This document shows positions 26,174 to 35,240 of a stretch of 64,000 nucleotides of DNA, in pieces. The stretch spans positions 124,001-188,000 of the forward strand of contig KI535284.1 in assembly GCA_000488855.1 (NCBI GenBank), given 5' to 3'. The notes under the pieces were generated by a model that had not been told where the DNA came from, did not search any database, and worked only from the letters and a program-made list of their open reading frames with translations. Numbering within the stretch: the first letter of the stretch is position 1; each line of letters opens with the position of its first letter. The DNA is from Eubacterium brachy ATCC 33089. Its GTDB lineage: Bacteria; Bacillota; Clostridia; Peptostreptococcales; Anaerovoracaceae. The translations under genes and the position numbers were made by a program.

Positions 26174-26671
26174 TTACTTCAAATTCTCATTAATTGTGTC
26201 TAAAATGACCTGTTTTGTCGCTTTTACATCTACTTCAACATTATGTTCTTTTGCAAATGCAATCAGTTCATCTTTCTTCATCGAAAGAGAAGGACTTTTC
26301 ACTGCTTCACTTTTTTCTACAGATTTTTTTTCAGTTCTCACTTCTGCTTTTGTAGAACTGCCATCTTTGCCAATCCCCGTAATTTGAATCGTCGTAAACG
26401 GCTGTCTATGTCCTTGTTTTTTTCTGTAATCCTTTTTAGCCTTATATTTGAAAATGATTACCTTTTTACCTTTTCCATTTTCGACTACTTGACCGTATAC
26501 TTTAGCGTCTACATAGGGCGTTCCAACAGATAAGTCAGTACCTTCACCGCAAACTAATACTCTGTCAAATTCAACTTTTGCACCGACCTCTAAATTCAAT
26601 TTTTCTGCAACGATTACATCGCCTTCCTGTACTCTGTACTGTTTTCCACCAGTCTCAATTATTGCGTACAT
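26174..26671 (-). CDS. rplU: Ribosomal protein L21 with C-terminal SAP-like extension
   Basis: L21 binds 23S rRNA and normally has about 103 residues. This one has 165. Residues 1-102 are ordinary L21 ([29 protein letters not shown]). A lysine/serine-rich linker follows, and residues about 128-165 ([19 protein letters not shown] and [13 protein letters not shown]) look like a helix-extension-helix of the SAP / Rho-N type, a nucleic acid-binding fold. Frame and stop are clear, so this is not a misread end. Promoter and leader are listed separately. Confidence 0.95.
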   Translation of the reverse strand: MYAIIETGGKQYRVQEGDVIVAEKLNLEVGAKVEFDRVLVCGEGTDLSVGTPYVDAKVYGQVVENGKGKKVIIFKYKAKKDYRKKQGHRQPFTTIQITGIGKDGSSTKAEVRTEKKSVEKSEAVKSPSLSMKKDELIAFAKEHNVEVDVKATKQVILDTINENLK

Positions 26672-26756
26672 TTTTTCCTCCTCGTACCAATCTCGCCATC
26701 AAGGTAATTTTCACCTGATTGAAAATTTTCAAACCTTTCCTGTGCGGCTTACAGTG
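26672..26756 (-). promoter_or_regulatory. Probable L21 leader RNA
   Basis: About 85 bases of leader lie between the rplU promoter and start. They contain a TTGAAAATTTTCAA palindrome and a hairpin ATCAGGT/ACCTTGAT with one bulge, with GCC/GGC closing pairs. Bacilli have an L21 autoregulatory leader at this place; identity with it is inferred, not tested. Confidence 0.45.
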
Positions 26757-26760
26757 TTAG

Positions 26761-26789
26761 ATTCTAACATAAAACTATTATAAAGTCAA
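26761..26789 (-). promoter_or_regulatory. Sigma-A promoter of rplU-rpmA-obgE
   Basis: On the minus strand TTGACT and TAGAAT are separated by 17 bases, and the -10 has a TGn extension. Confidence 0.75.
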
Positions 26790-26940
26790 TAATTCTGCTG
26801 AAACGGTTTTAATTCTTCCGGAATAATCAAGTTTCTTTGACTTCAACATTAAATTCAGTAAATGTTACGTACAAAAACACTATGTGCAAATTCCATATTT
26901 ATATTACATGTCATGAACTTACAACATGTGCATCACAATG

Positions 26941-26977
26941 TAAAAGCACAGTTGCTAGAGATGTAGCGACTGTGCTT
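26941..26977 (-). terminator. Terminator of the had-ldhA operon
   Basis: AAGCACAGTTGCTA (26944-26957) pairs with TAGCGACTGTGCTT (26964-26977), one wobble, loop GAGATG; on the minus strand TTTTACATT follows. Confidence 0.75.
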
Positions 26978-27012
26978 CATTACTAAGTATTAATGTATGT
27001 CAAAATTAAAAA

Positions 27013-28008
27013 TCAGTTCATACAATTTCTTATTTCATCGGTCTCCACTTGGATTCTGATATTGTCAAGAGCGGTAGAAACAAGATTATCAACAGCTGTT
27101 TCAGTGAAAAACGCAAAGTGACCTGTTAAAACTACGTTTTCCATGTTCATAAGTTTTTCAACTTCCGTATCTTTAATGTTGTTTACATCTATTTTCTGAT
27201 TTACATAAATAGTTTCGCATTCTAATACATCTATTCCTGCACCGGACAAGTTACCTGATTCTAGTGCATCAATTACATCCTCGATATTAACTAAAGCACC
27301 TCTACCTGTGTTAATTAAAATTGCTCCTTTTTTCATCATATCGATTTTTTCCTTATCGATCAGATGATAAGTTTCATCATTGAGCGGTAAATGCAAAGAT
27401 ACTACGTCAGATTCCTTTAGAAGCTCCTCAACTGTGTCTTTATATTCCAAAACACCTTCTGCATCAGGATTTCTAAATTTATCATAACCGATAATTTTAG
27501 CTCCTAATCCTTTGAATAGTTGAGCTGTAGTCAGACCGATTTTACCAGTACCAATAATACCTACTGTACAACTTCTGATTTCTCTTGAAATAAGTTCTTT
27601 GTTCCAACTGAAATCACCTTTTGACATGGCATTTCTGATTCTGTTTACATTTCTTAAAAGCTGCATTGTATGTGATACTGCAAGCTCAGCAATTGCATTT
27701 GGTGAATATCTAGGAACGTTTGTAATCGCAATTTCTCTTTCTCTAGCCATATCCAATCCAAACATATCAACTCCCGCTGTTCTCGAAGCAATCTGTTTAA
27801 TGCCGAACTCTTTTAGCTTGTCAAAGACCGCTTCATCCTTTACAGGAATTACCTGCTGTGTAGTAACTCCATCAAACCCTTTAGCTCTCTCTATGGTTTC
27901 CGGAGTGATTAAATCTTTGTCTAACACAACTTCTATATCATTATCTTTTGCCCATTTTACAAATGCCTTTTCTTCATACGGCTGAACATTAAACGCAAGA
28001 ATTCTCAT
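27013..28008 (-). CDS. ldhA: (R)-2-hydroxyacid dehydrogenase, 2-hydroxyisocaproate/phenyllactate type
   Basis: NADH-dependent enzyme of the D-lactate dehydrogenase family that reduces a 2-oxo acid from transamination to the (R)-2-hydroxy acid. The 331-residue protein has the Rossmann motif GIIGTGKIG near residue 150, catalytic arginine in NTGRGALV, glutamate in the DVLECE region, and histidine in LTGHFAFFTETA. It is last in an operon that activates, dehydrates and reduces such acids, as in the C. difficile leucine (isocaproate) pathway. Whether the substrate is 2-oxoisocaproate or phenylpyruvate cannot be decided here. Start ATG 28008 follows GGAGG. Confidence 0.9.
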   Translation of the reverse strand: MRILAFNVQPYEEKAFVKWAKDNDIEVVLDKDLITPETIERAKGFDGVTTQQVIPVKDEAVFDKLKEFGIKQIASRTAGVDMFGLDMAREREIAITNVPRYSPNAIAELAVSHTMQLLRNVNRIRNAMSKGDFSWNKELISREIRSCTVGIIGTGKIGLTTAQLFKGLGAKIIGYDKFRNPDAEGVLEYKDTVEELLKESDVVSLHLPLNDETYHLIDKEKIDMMKKGAILINTGRGALVNIEDVIDALESGNLSGAGIDVLECETIYVNQKIDVNNIKDTEVEKLMNMENVVLTGHFAFFTETAVDNLVSTALDNIRIQVETDEIRNCMN

Positions 28009-28065
28009 ATTTCCCTCCTTAGATACATCGCACTCATCTTCTTAAAGTGCAATACTATAAACCCC

Positions 28066-28090
28066 ACTGCCTTCAAAATGAGAAGGCAGT
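28066..28090 (-). repeat. Intercistronic hairpin between etfA and ldhA
   Basis: ACTGCCTTC (28066-28074) and GAAGGCAGT (28082-28090) form a perfect 9-bp stem with a 7-base loop. On the minus strand no T run follows, so it looks like a processing or stabilising element rather than a terminator. Confidence 0.55.
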
Positions 28091-28124
28091 AAAGTTTAAC
28101 ACTGTAAATATTTTACAAAATCGA

Positions 28125-29138
28125 CTATTTTGTCACTGCGTCAATTTCACTGATAATCTCAGGAATTACCTTGTACAAATCTCCAACGATACCATAGTCT
28201 GCCACGCTGAATATAGGCGCATCAGGATCTTTGTTGATGGCAACGATAATGCTTGATTCCTTCATACCTGCCAGATGTTGAATAGCTCCAGAGATACCAC
28301 AAGCGATGTACAGATTAGGCTTAACAGTTGTGCCTGTCTGACCAACTTGATGACTCTTATCAATCCATCCTGCATCTACAGCAGCTCTTGATGAGCCTAC
28401 AACACCACCTAATTTATCTGCCAATTCTTCAATCAGCTTGAAGCCATCTGCATTCTGCAATCCTAAACCACCTGAAACTATTATGTTTGCATCTGTCAAG
28501 GAAACCTTTTCAACGGCATGTTTAACTATTTCGATGATCTTTGTTCTGATATCTGATTCTTTGATATCGTATTTCAAAGGCACTATATTACCTTTATTGT
28601 CATCGTTTCTAACCGCCTTATCCATAACCCCCGGTCTTACTGTAGACATCTGAGGTCTGGCATCCGGACATATGATTGTAGCCATGATGTTTCCACCAAA
28701 GGCAGGTCTTGTCTGTTTAATCTTTCCATCTTCCGGATCAATTTCAAGCTTTGTACAGTCTGCAGTTAGACCTGTATTAAGTCTTGAAGCAATCCTTGGA
28801 GCTAAGTCTCTGCCGATGTTCGTCGCACCGATTAAAACGATCTCAGGTTTGATTTCGTTAACGGCATCAACTATTACCTTTGTGTATCCGTCCGTTGTGA
28901 AATTTTCCAACAATGGGTCATCAGCAACATAAACTGTCTCTGCGCCATATGCAATCAATTCTTCAGCTAAACCGTTTACATCCTTACCAAGTAAGATTGC
29001 ATTTAGCTTAATTCCTTTGGTGTCAGCAAGTTTTCTACCTTCACCTAGTAGTTCTATAACAACCGGAGTAATTTTACCTTGTCTCTGCTCAGCAAATACC
29101 CAAATGTCTTTGTACTGATTTATATCTTGTCTTTCCAT
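28125..29138 (-). CDS. etfA: Electron transfer flavoprotein alpha subunit
   Basis: Forms with EtfB the electron carrier partner of the acyl-CoA dehydrogenase. The 337-residue protein has the C-terminal FAD-binding signature region ([41 protein letters not shown]). ATG 29138 has GGGAG upstream; the TTG six codons earlier sits on the ribosome binding site. In related anaerobes such Etf complexes bifurcate electrons between enoyl-CoA and ferredoxin; this is family knowledge and is not proved here. Confidence 0.95.
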   Translation of the reverse strand: MERQDINQYKDIWVFAEQRQGKITPVVIELLGEGRKLADTKGIKLNAILLGKDVNGLAEELIAYGAETVYVADDPLLENFTTDGYTKVIVDAVNEIKPEIVLIGATNIGRDLAPRIASRLNTGLTADCTKLEIDPEDGKIKQTRPAFGGNIMATIICPDARPQMSTVRPGVMDKAVRNDDNKGNIVPLKYDIKESDIRTKIIEIVKHAVEKVSLTDANIIVSGGLGLQNADGFKLIEELADKLGGVVGSSRAAVDAGWIDKSHQVGQTGTTVKPNLYIACGISGAIQHLAGMKESSIIVAINKDPDAPIFSVADYGIVGDLYKVIPEIISEIDAVTK

Positions 29139-29160
29139 AATATATTTCTCCCTCAAGTTC

Positions 29161-29946
29161 CTAAATTATATGTGCATCTTTAAATTCACCGACTAACTTA
29201 CTAGCAACTTCTTTTTCAGAGCCTTCCAAGATTATTCCGCCACCCTTTACTTCCGGTGTGAAAGATCTAAATACTCTTGTCGGAGAAGCTTTCAAACCAA
29301 CCTGTGTAGTGTCGATGTCAACATCGTTAATTGTAAGAATTTTAACTTCTTTTTTATAAACTTCAAAAATCTTATCAATATACATATGTCTAGGTTCATT
29401 TAATTCTTTAACAGCAGTTAATAAGATTGGCAATTCAGCCTCTATGATTTCATAACCATCCTCTAATTGTCTCTGAACCTTAACCTTATTACCTTCCAAT
29501 TCCATACCTTCAACATAAGTGACTTGAGGAATATCCAACTTTTCAGAAATTTGAGGCCCAACTTGAGCAGTATCTCCGTCTATAGCCTGTCTGCCAGCGA
29601 GAATTATATCGTATTTTCCGATTTTTTTGATTGCTGCAGCTAGTGCATTTGATGTTGCCCATGTGTCAGAACCGCCGAATGCTCTGTCAGTTAACAATAC
29701 CGCTTCATCAGCACCCATTGCCAAACATTCTCTAAGCATCACATCTGCCTGCGGAGGACCCATTGATAAAACTGTAACTGTAACGTCATCATATTTATCC
29801 TTTAGTTGCAATGCCTGTTCTAGAGCATTAGCATCATCAGGATTCAATATACTCGGAACACCCTCTCTTATAAGAGTGTTTGTTTCTTTGTCGATTCTAA
29901 CTTCTGTAGTATCTGGTACTTGTTTTACGCATACTATAATTTTCAA
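29161..29946 (-). CDS. etfB: Electron transfer flavoprotein beta subunit
   Basis: The 261-residue beta subunit of Etf, with the opening [26 protein letters not shown], the DGDTAQVGP signature and PRHMYIDK typical of bacterial EtfB. It lies between acdB and etfA, with 15 and 22 bases between genes, matching the C. difficile acdB-etfB-etfA order. Confidence 0.95.
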   Translation of the reverse strand: MKIIVCVKQVPDTTEVRIDKETNTLIREGVPSILNPDDANALEQALQLKDKYDDVTVTVLSMGPPQADVMLRECLAMGADEAVLLTDRAFGGSDTWATSNALAAAIKKIGKYDIILAGRQAIDGDTAQVGPQISEKLDIPQVTYVEGMELEGNKVKVQRQLEDGYEIIEAELPILLTAVKELNEPRHMYIDKIFEVYKKEVKILTINDVDIDTTQVGLKASPTRVFRSFTPEVKGGGIILEGSEKEVASKLVGEFKDAHII

Positions 29947-29961
29947 CTTTCACACCACCTT

Positions 29962-31104
29962 CTATTTTAAAATATTTCCTGCAATTACTATCTGTTGTAC
30001 TTGAGAAGTACCTTCGTATATAGGGAGAATTCTCGCATCACGGAAGATTCTCTCTATTCTATAATCTTTAACAAAGCCATAACCACCATGAAGTTGCAAT
30101 GATTTATAAGCTACTTCATTTGCAACTTCTGCAGCATAGTATTTTGCCATAGATGATGTTAAGCTAGGATCTTGTCCATTATCCTTTTGCTGAGCTGCTT
30201 GATATACTAACAGTCTTGCAGCTTCGACTTTTGTAGCCATGTCAGCAATTGTGAACTGAGTGTTTTGGAACTTAGACAGAGTCTTTCCGAACTGAACTCT
30301 TTCCTGAGTATATTTAATAGCTTCATCGAGCGCACTCTGTGCAACACCAACAGCCTGAGCTGCTACGCCGATTCTGCCACTTGATAGAGTGTTCATCATT
30401 ACTTTAAATCCTTTTCCAAGCCCACCTAATAGATTTTCCTTTGGAACTTTAACGTTTTCAAAGATAAGATCAGATGTTCTGGTACCTCTAATTCCCATCT
30501 TATCTTCATGGGCACCATGAGAAAATCCTTCCCACTTTGACTCAACGATAAATGTAGAGATTCCTTTTGTACCTTTACCTTTTTCAGTAACCGCTGTAAC
30601 TATTGCAAAGTCACATGTAGGTCCATTCGTAATCCAACATTTTCTACCGTTTAAAATATAGTGATCTCCGTCTAGAACTGCTGTTGTCTGAGTTGCTCCG
30701 GCATCGGAACCTGCACCAGGTTCAGTTAGACCGAACGCTCCGACAAACTTACCTTCAGCCAGAGGTCTTAGGTACTTTTCTTTCTGCTCAGAAGTACCGA
30801 AGTTTATCAACGGTAATGCTACCAATGTCGCTCCGGCAGTTAGGATAGTACCACAAGACATGTCCGCTCTTGAAAGTTCTTCCATGATGATTACATACGA
30901 AACGTAATCTACACCTGCTCCGCCGTATTCCTTTGGAACTATTGGACAAGAGAACTTGTATCTGGCTAATTTATCCACAAACTCCTGTGGCATTTCCAGA
31001 CCCTCTCTGTCCATTTTTTCAGCTAAATCAGTTTCGTACAGTTCACGTTGACAGAAATCTGTAATAGATTTTCTCACTAATTCGTGCTCTTTGTTAAATA
31101 TCAT
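29962..31104 (-). CDS. acdB: Acyl-CoA dehydrogenase (AcdB-like enoyl-CoA reductase)
   Basis: FAD enzyme of 380 residues that in this setting should reduce the 2-enoyl-CoA made by HadBC to the saturated acyl-CoA, taking electrons from EtfAB. It has FGLTEPGAGSDA, WITNG, the LSSGRIGVAAQ helix and the catalytic glutamate in IYEGTSQ near the C-terminus, with RIFRDARI before it. The start at 31104 follows GGAGG; a GTG four codons earlier overlaps that site. Position directly after hadC supports the Stickland role over beta-oxidation. Confidence 0.93.
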   Translation of the reverse strand: MIFNKEHELVRKSITDFCQRELYETDLAEKMDREGLEMPQEFVDKLARYKFSCPIVPKEYGGAGVDYVSYVIIMEELSRADMSCGTILTAGATLVALPLINFGTSEQKEKYLRPLAEGKFVGAFGLTEPGAGSDAGATQTTAVLDGDHYILNGRKCWITNGPTCDFAIVTAVTEKGKGTKGISTFIVESKWEGFSHGAHEDKMGIRGTRTSDLIFENVKVPKENLLGGLGKGFKVMMNTLSSGRIGVAAQAVGVAQSALDEAIKYTQERVQFGKTLSKFQNTQFTIADMATKVEAARLLVYQAAQQKDNGQDPSLTSSMAKYYAAEVANEVAYKSLQLHGGYGFVKDYRIERIFRDARILPIYEGTSQVQQIVIAGNILK

Positions 31105-31126
31105 TTTTACCTCCACTTATAATGAT

Positions 31127-32251
31127 TTATGCGATAATGTCTGCAAACGTTTGAATCTTAGTTCTAATTTGCTCGACATTAACTGACTGTTGTTCAACTT
31201 CAATGTAAAGTTCTGGTATTCCTGCTTGTTCCAAATCTTTTTTAACTATAGGATAGTCGTATTCTTCCGGATCACAAAACTTCATCAATGCATAAATTAC
31301 ACCGTCTATGCCCAGTCTCTGAGCATCTTCCGCTATCATTTTTCCTCTGTACTTTTGAGGATCGTATGCTAGGGAACATCCTTCGATCAAAGACCACTGT
31401 TTTGCAAGTCTTTGTAAAGCATTATCTCCATCCGGAACAAGTGTTCTAAACTGCCTTGTTTCATGAGCGAGATTATCATAAGCGACTGCCATATCATTTT
31501 CGGATAGAACGTCTAGAATTTCTTTTTCATCAAGGATAATACCTGTCAAAAGTATTTTCTTACCTTTGAATTTTTCTTTAGGCATCGTTTTTAGAATTTC
31601 GTTAAATTCCTTTACCAAAGCTGTATGTTCCTCTTTTTTCATAAAGTGACTGCTCTTCATCACAGTACTTCTTACGTAAGGTGTTATAGTATTTAGATAA
31701 TCTGGAACCAACTCTATAAACTCTTGTAACGCTTTTCTGTGCTCATTGTAAATTTCAATGCTTTCATTTATCTTTTCTTCTGTGATTTCATGGCCGCAAA
31801 TGCCTTCAAGTTTTGCTTTCACGCCTTCAAATTCAGTAACCAAGTAGTCAATACCTGATTGAAGCTTTCTATTTTGTGGATATACCAAAGGTATCATCGG
31901 GATATCTTTGATACCGGATTTCCAGTTTTGACTTATACATATCAGAGTGTCGCACATACAAGGAATAATCGCTGCGGATAACCCCTTATAAGATCCTCTC
32001 ATGGCATTCTCCATTATTGATTGCATAATAGAACATGCAAATGCAGGAAAATACTGTTTCGCTTCATTGAGTTCAATGTTTCCACCCCAAATTCCCATAG
32101 GTACCATGCCTGCTGCATGCACCAATTCCTCTGGTGTGTAAACTGGTAAACAACCTACAACTTTATCCCCTTGTGCAATATACTCCTGCATAAGTCTTTT
32201 AGGGTTATTAGAAGCATCTTCTAATTTTAAAATAATATCCTGCAATTTCAT
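31127..32251 (-). CDS. hadC: 2-hydroxyacyl-CoA dehydratase subunit C (HadC-like)
   Basis: Smaller subunit of the radical dehydratase that removes water from (R)-2-hydroxyisocaproyl-CoA or a similar substrate. The length, 374 residues, equals that of the C. difficile protein as I recall it. It has the family pattern GCLPVYTPEELVHAAGMVP at the start, ACSIMQS and CMCDTLICISQNW cysteines that would bind a [4Fe-4S] cluster, and EGCSLAYDPQKYRG late. Its ATG overlaps the hadB stop by one base. It needs an ATP-dependent activator, which is not in this operon. Confidence 0.93.
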   Translation of the reverse strand: MKLQDIILKLEDASNNPKRLMQEYIAQGDKVVGCLPVYTPEELVHAAGMVPMGIWGGNIELNEAKQYFPAFACSIMQSIMENAMRGSYKGLSAAIIPCMCDTLICISQNWKSGIKDIPMIPLVYPQNRKLQSGIDYLVTEFEGVKAKLEGICGHEITEEKINESIEIYNEHRKALQEFIELVPDYLNTITPYVRSTVMKSSHFMKKEEHTALVKEFNEILKTMPKEKFKGKKILLTGIILDEKEILDVLSENDMAVAYDNLAHETRQFRTLVPDGDNALQRLAKQWSLIEGCSLAYDPQKYRGKMIAEDAQRLGIDGVIYALMKFCDPEEYDYPIVKKDLEQAGIPELYIEVEQQSVNVEQIRTKIQTFADIIA

Positions 32252-33477
32252 TATTTTTCTCCCCCTTTATTTTTTCTGTCTTCCATAACTTCCACTAGAC
32301 CTTCTAATCTCGTCTCAAATTGCTCTTCTGCAAAGTTCCTTGGATCGGCTTGATCGCCATCAAATCCGGCATAAGGTAGGCCTGTTTCTTCGTATACTCT
32401 TCTCTGCATTTCATACTGAATGAAACTCATAAGTTTACAGCTTCTGTTCATGTGATAAAATGCACCTGCACAATCGCCTTCTTTAAGAGCATTTACGCGG
32501 TATTCAACCATTTTTTCAATATTTACATTATTAAACATTGAACTGTAGGCCCTAGCCATTCCATCGAGATCGTTTGCTTCATACACAAGTGCCCATGCAT
32601 GTGGATACACACTACCTGTCATATTTACGCCTTTTTTAGCTAAAGATTTCATCTTATAACCTATATACGGCCAACAAGGTATTCCTTCCATCATTATTCT
32701 GTACTTTTCTTCGCCTCTAAAGCTTGATTCGCCTTTTCTGGCGTTTTCTTCCAAATATTCTATGAGCAACTTAAATGCTTCAGTAGTCTCTTTTTTCCCT
32801 CTTGCACAAACTATTACAGCCATGTAAGTAAACAGATCAAATCCGTTCATAGGTGATGGAAAATTACCTGAAGGTAAGCTCATAGAGTATTTCCAAAGTT
32901 TACCGTTTTCAGAAGATATTTTCATAACTTCTTCCAGTCTCTTCGGATCAAATTTCTTGCCGGAAATTATTTCAAGCTGTCTGATAGCTTCTTCAAACTG
33001 ATCTCTTAAATATTTAATTCTAGTGTCTGAAACTTCATAATCATAGTTATAAGTAGTATCTATCATTATCAGAGGGATATTCCTTTCTCTGGCAATGTTT
33101 TCATACCACTTGATTACTTCGTTACAAATATTGTTACAGCAACATAAAAAATCGGGTTCAGGGATTGGTAATGTGTCTGAGCCACCTTTTACCAAAACTC
33201 CGAAGTTTGTTCTCGCGTAGGCGCAAAGATCAATTGAGTAACCTTCACCTTCAGCAAGTTCAATTAACTCTTTGGATTCCCTTTTCGCAGCAACGCCGGC
33301 TGCATGGTTTTCAGGATATAACAAATTCAAATCGAAAATTTCAACTAACTCTTGTGGGAATACCGAAGTGGACCAACCAACCGGCCTACCCGCTTTCTTC
33401 GCATCCCAAGCGTTTTTATATTGTTCGGCAAGAAGGTCGTTTATAACCTCTCGCGCATCTTTTTTTACTTCACCCAT
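32251..33477 (-). CDS. hadB: 2-hydroxyacyl-CoA dehydratase subunit B (HadB-like)
   Basis: Larger dehydratase subunit of 408 residues. Candidate cluster ligands are C85 (IDLCAYAR), the cluster C112-C118 (LCCCNNIC) and C347 (NRSCKLMS). GWSTSVFPQELVEIFDLNLL at the N-terminus and SGNFPSPMNGFD in the middle are typical of 2-hydroxyacyl-CoA dehydratases. ATG 33477 is eight bases from GGAGG; the TTG at 33492 overlaps that site. It follows hadA after 17 bases. In C. difficile hadI, encoding the activator, sits between hadA and hadB; it is missing here. Confidence 0.93.
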   Translation of the reverse strand: MGEVKKDAREVINDLLAEQYKNAWDAKKAGRPVGWSTSVFPQELVEIFDLNLLYPENHAAGVAAKRESKELIELAEGEGYSIDLCAYARTNFGVLVKGGSDTLPIPEPDFLCCCNNICNEVIKWYENIARERNIPLIMIDTTYNYDYEVSDTRIKYLRDQFEEAIRQLEIISGKKFDPKRLEEVMKISSENGKLWKYSMSLPSGNFPSPMNGFDLFTYMAVIVCARGKKETTEAFKLLIEYLEENARKGESSFRGEEKYRIMMEGIPCWPYIGYKMKSLAKKGVNMTGSVYPHAWALVYEANDLDGMARAYSSMFNNVNIEKMVEYRVNALKEGDCAGAFYHMNRSCKLMSFIQYEMQRRVYEETGLPYAGFDGDQADPRNFAEEQFETRLEGLVEVMEDRKNKGGEK

Positions 33478-33494
33478 GACTCTTTCCTCCAAAA

Positions 33495-34706
33495 TTATTT
33501 GATTATTCCGTCTGCGATTAATCTTTCAATTTCTGCATCGCTCACACCAACTTCACCAAATACTTCTTTAGTGTGTTCGCCTAATTTAGGTGCTTTTTCA
33601 TAAGCTCCTCTAGGATTTTCTGTAAACATTACAGGAGTATTGAAGATTATTCCTTCATGTCCGTTTTCATATGTATGTCTGATCAAATAATCGTTAGCCC
33701 AACATTGCTCATCTTTCAATACGTCTTCAGGTGTAGCTAATTTCTCATAAGGAATACCTGCCTTTTGTAATCTTTCGCACCATTCATCGCTAGTTTTTGT
33801 AGCGAATATTTCTTCAAGCATGATTACGAATGTTTCACCTGTTTTAACTGCACTTCTGAGAGTGCTGTACTCTCCACCAATCAGATCAGGTCTTTCGATA
33901 ACCAGATTACAGAAATTCGGGAACCATTTATCATATTGGAAAAATGCTATCTGAATCCACTTATCATCGGAACATTTGAACGTAGTGTTTATCGGATTTG
34001 GCGGTTGACGACGCGTAATCGGAAGCTTGTATCCGTAGTGTGCAGCCGACACTAAAATACCCATTCCAAACACCGCGGTATGGAACAGTGACACAGTCAC
34101 TCTTTCTCCTTTTCCGGTTTCCTTTTTCTTATACAAAGCCGATACTATGCCTGCCGCCAAACTCATTCCTGCATAGTGATCACCAAGACCCGCTACAGGG
34201 TTTGCCGGAGAAGTGCCTTTTTCCATCAGCCCCATCGCTACGCCTCCTCTTGCAAAGTATGCAGTATAGTCGAATGCGGGATTATCCTTTGCCGGACCCT
34301 TATCTCCATATCCAAGAAGATGACCATAGACTATATGAGGTGCTCTCTTCTTTACTTCTTCATAGTTCAGTCCACTCTTATCTAAAGCTTTTTGTCTAGT
34401 ATTTGTGAGGAATACGTCAGCAGTTTCAAGAAGTTTATAGATTAGTTCAACACCTTCTTTTTTCGTAGTATCCACCACAATACCTTTCTTACCTGAGTTT
34501 TCAATTTCAAACATCGCATTCTCTTCGACGTCTGTAGGGAAACACCATTGTACTCCCACGACCCTCATTGAATCTCCAAAATCAGGTTCAATTTTGATTA
34601 CCTCAGCACCCCAATCAGCTAGTAATCTTCCGCAGATAGGTGCTGCAACAAAGTTGGCGTACTCAATTACTCGTACGCCCGCTAAAGGTAAATTTTTCTT
34701 TGACAT
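33495..34706 (-). CDS. hadA: Class III CoA-transferase (HadA-like, 2-hydroxyacyl-CoA transferase)
   Basis: Transfers CoA from the product acyl-CoA to the (R)-2-hydroxy acid, priming it for dehydration. The 403-residue protein belongs to CaiB/BaiF family III; the catalytic aspartate is D176 in GLGDHYAGMS. The N-terminal VRVIEYANFVAAPICGRLLA and DWGAEVIKIE are family signatures. ATG 34706 follows AGGAGG by seven bases. It opens the operon behind an extended -10 promoter. Confidence 0.93.
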   Translation of the reverse strand: MSKKNLPLAGVRVIEYANFVAAPICGRLLADWGAEVIKIEPDFGDSMRVVGVQWCFPTDVEENAMFEIENSGKKGIVVDTTKKEGVELIYKLLETADVFLTNTRQKALDKSGLNYEEVKKRAPHIVYGHLLGYGDKGPAKDNPAFDYTAYFARGGVAMGLMEKGTSPANPVAGLGDHYAGMSLAAGIVSALYKKKETGKGERVTVSLFHTAVFGMGILVSAAHYGYKLPITRRQPPNPINTTFKCSDDKWIQIAFFQYDKWFPNFCNLVIERPDLIGGEYSTLRSAVKTGETFVIMLEEIFATKTSDEWCERLQKAGIPYEKLATPEDVLKDEQCWANDYLIRHTYENGHEGIIFNTPVMFTENPRGAYEKAPKLGEHTKEVFGEVGVSDAEIERLIADGIIK

Positions 34707-34761
34707 ACATATACCTCCTAATATACATGCAAACTTTAAAAATATTATTCTCTTTACATTA

Positions 34762-34789
34762 ATTATAGCACTTGATAAATTTTAATCAA
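34762..34789 (-). promoter_or_regulatory. Promoter of the hadA-ldhA operon
   Basis: On the minus strand TTGATT (34789-34784) and a perfect TATAAT (34767-34762) have a 16-base spacer, with a TGc extension of the -10. The leader to hadA is only about 50 bases. Confidence 0.7.
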
Positions 34790-35240
34790 TACTTTTTTTG
34801 ATAATATTTTATCGCATTAAATCCTGAATATATATTTTTGTTGTAAAATATAATCAAATTAAAATTTTCTATTATAATTTTCAATTTAAATTCGGTTAGA
34901 TCGTTATGAGTTTGTTCTAAATAATAATTAATGATATTTTTTTCTCTTTGAATATTGAAAAATATAAATTCAGCTATTGTGATAAAGTGTAATTATACGG
35001 CTTTTTAACATTTTTAAACTTATTTGTAAATCTATGTAAAATGTCATTTTTCGAAAATAAAAAAAGATTTAAAATTTAAGTGAAAATTTTTAGTGAAGAA
35101 TACTAACTTTTGAAAATGTATGGTAGTGTAGACACGTGGAGATAAACAAAAGTGCTCCACTTTCTATCTTACACCATCCATCTGATTTGTACTTTCTGCT
35201 ATTTATTATTACTTTTGCCAAACTTTTTCACCTTCCCAAT
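34790..35240. other. AT-rich intergenic stretch upstream of hadA
   Basis: No gene seen. Long A/T runs dominate from about 34790 to 35110. The right part holds an imperfect nested hairpin, listed separately. It separates the had operon from the end of the long mut/isp run. Confidence 0.5.
35120..35182. repeat. Nested imperfect hairpin downstream of the TVP38 gene
   Basis: GTGGAG (35136-35141) pairs with CTCCAC (35155-35160), and outside it ATGGTAGTGTA can pair imperfectly with TACACCATCCAT. It may end the leftward transcript, but no T run follows on the minus strand. Confidence 0.45.
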
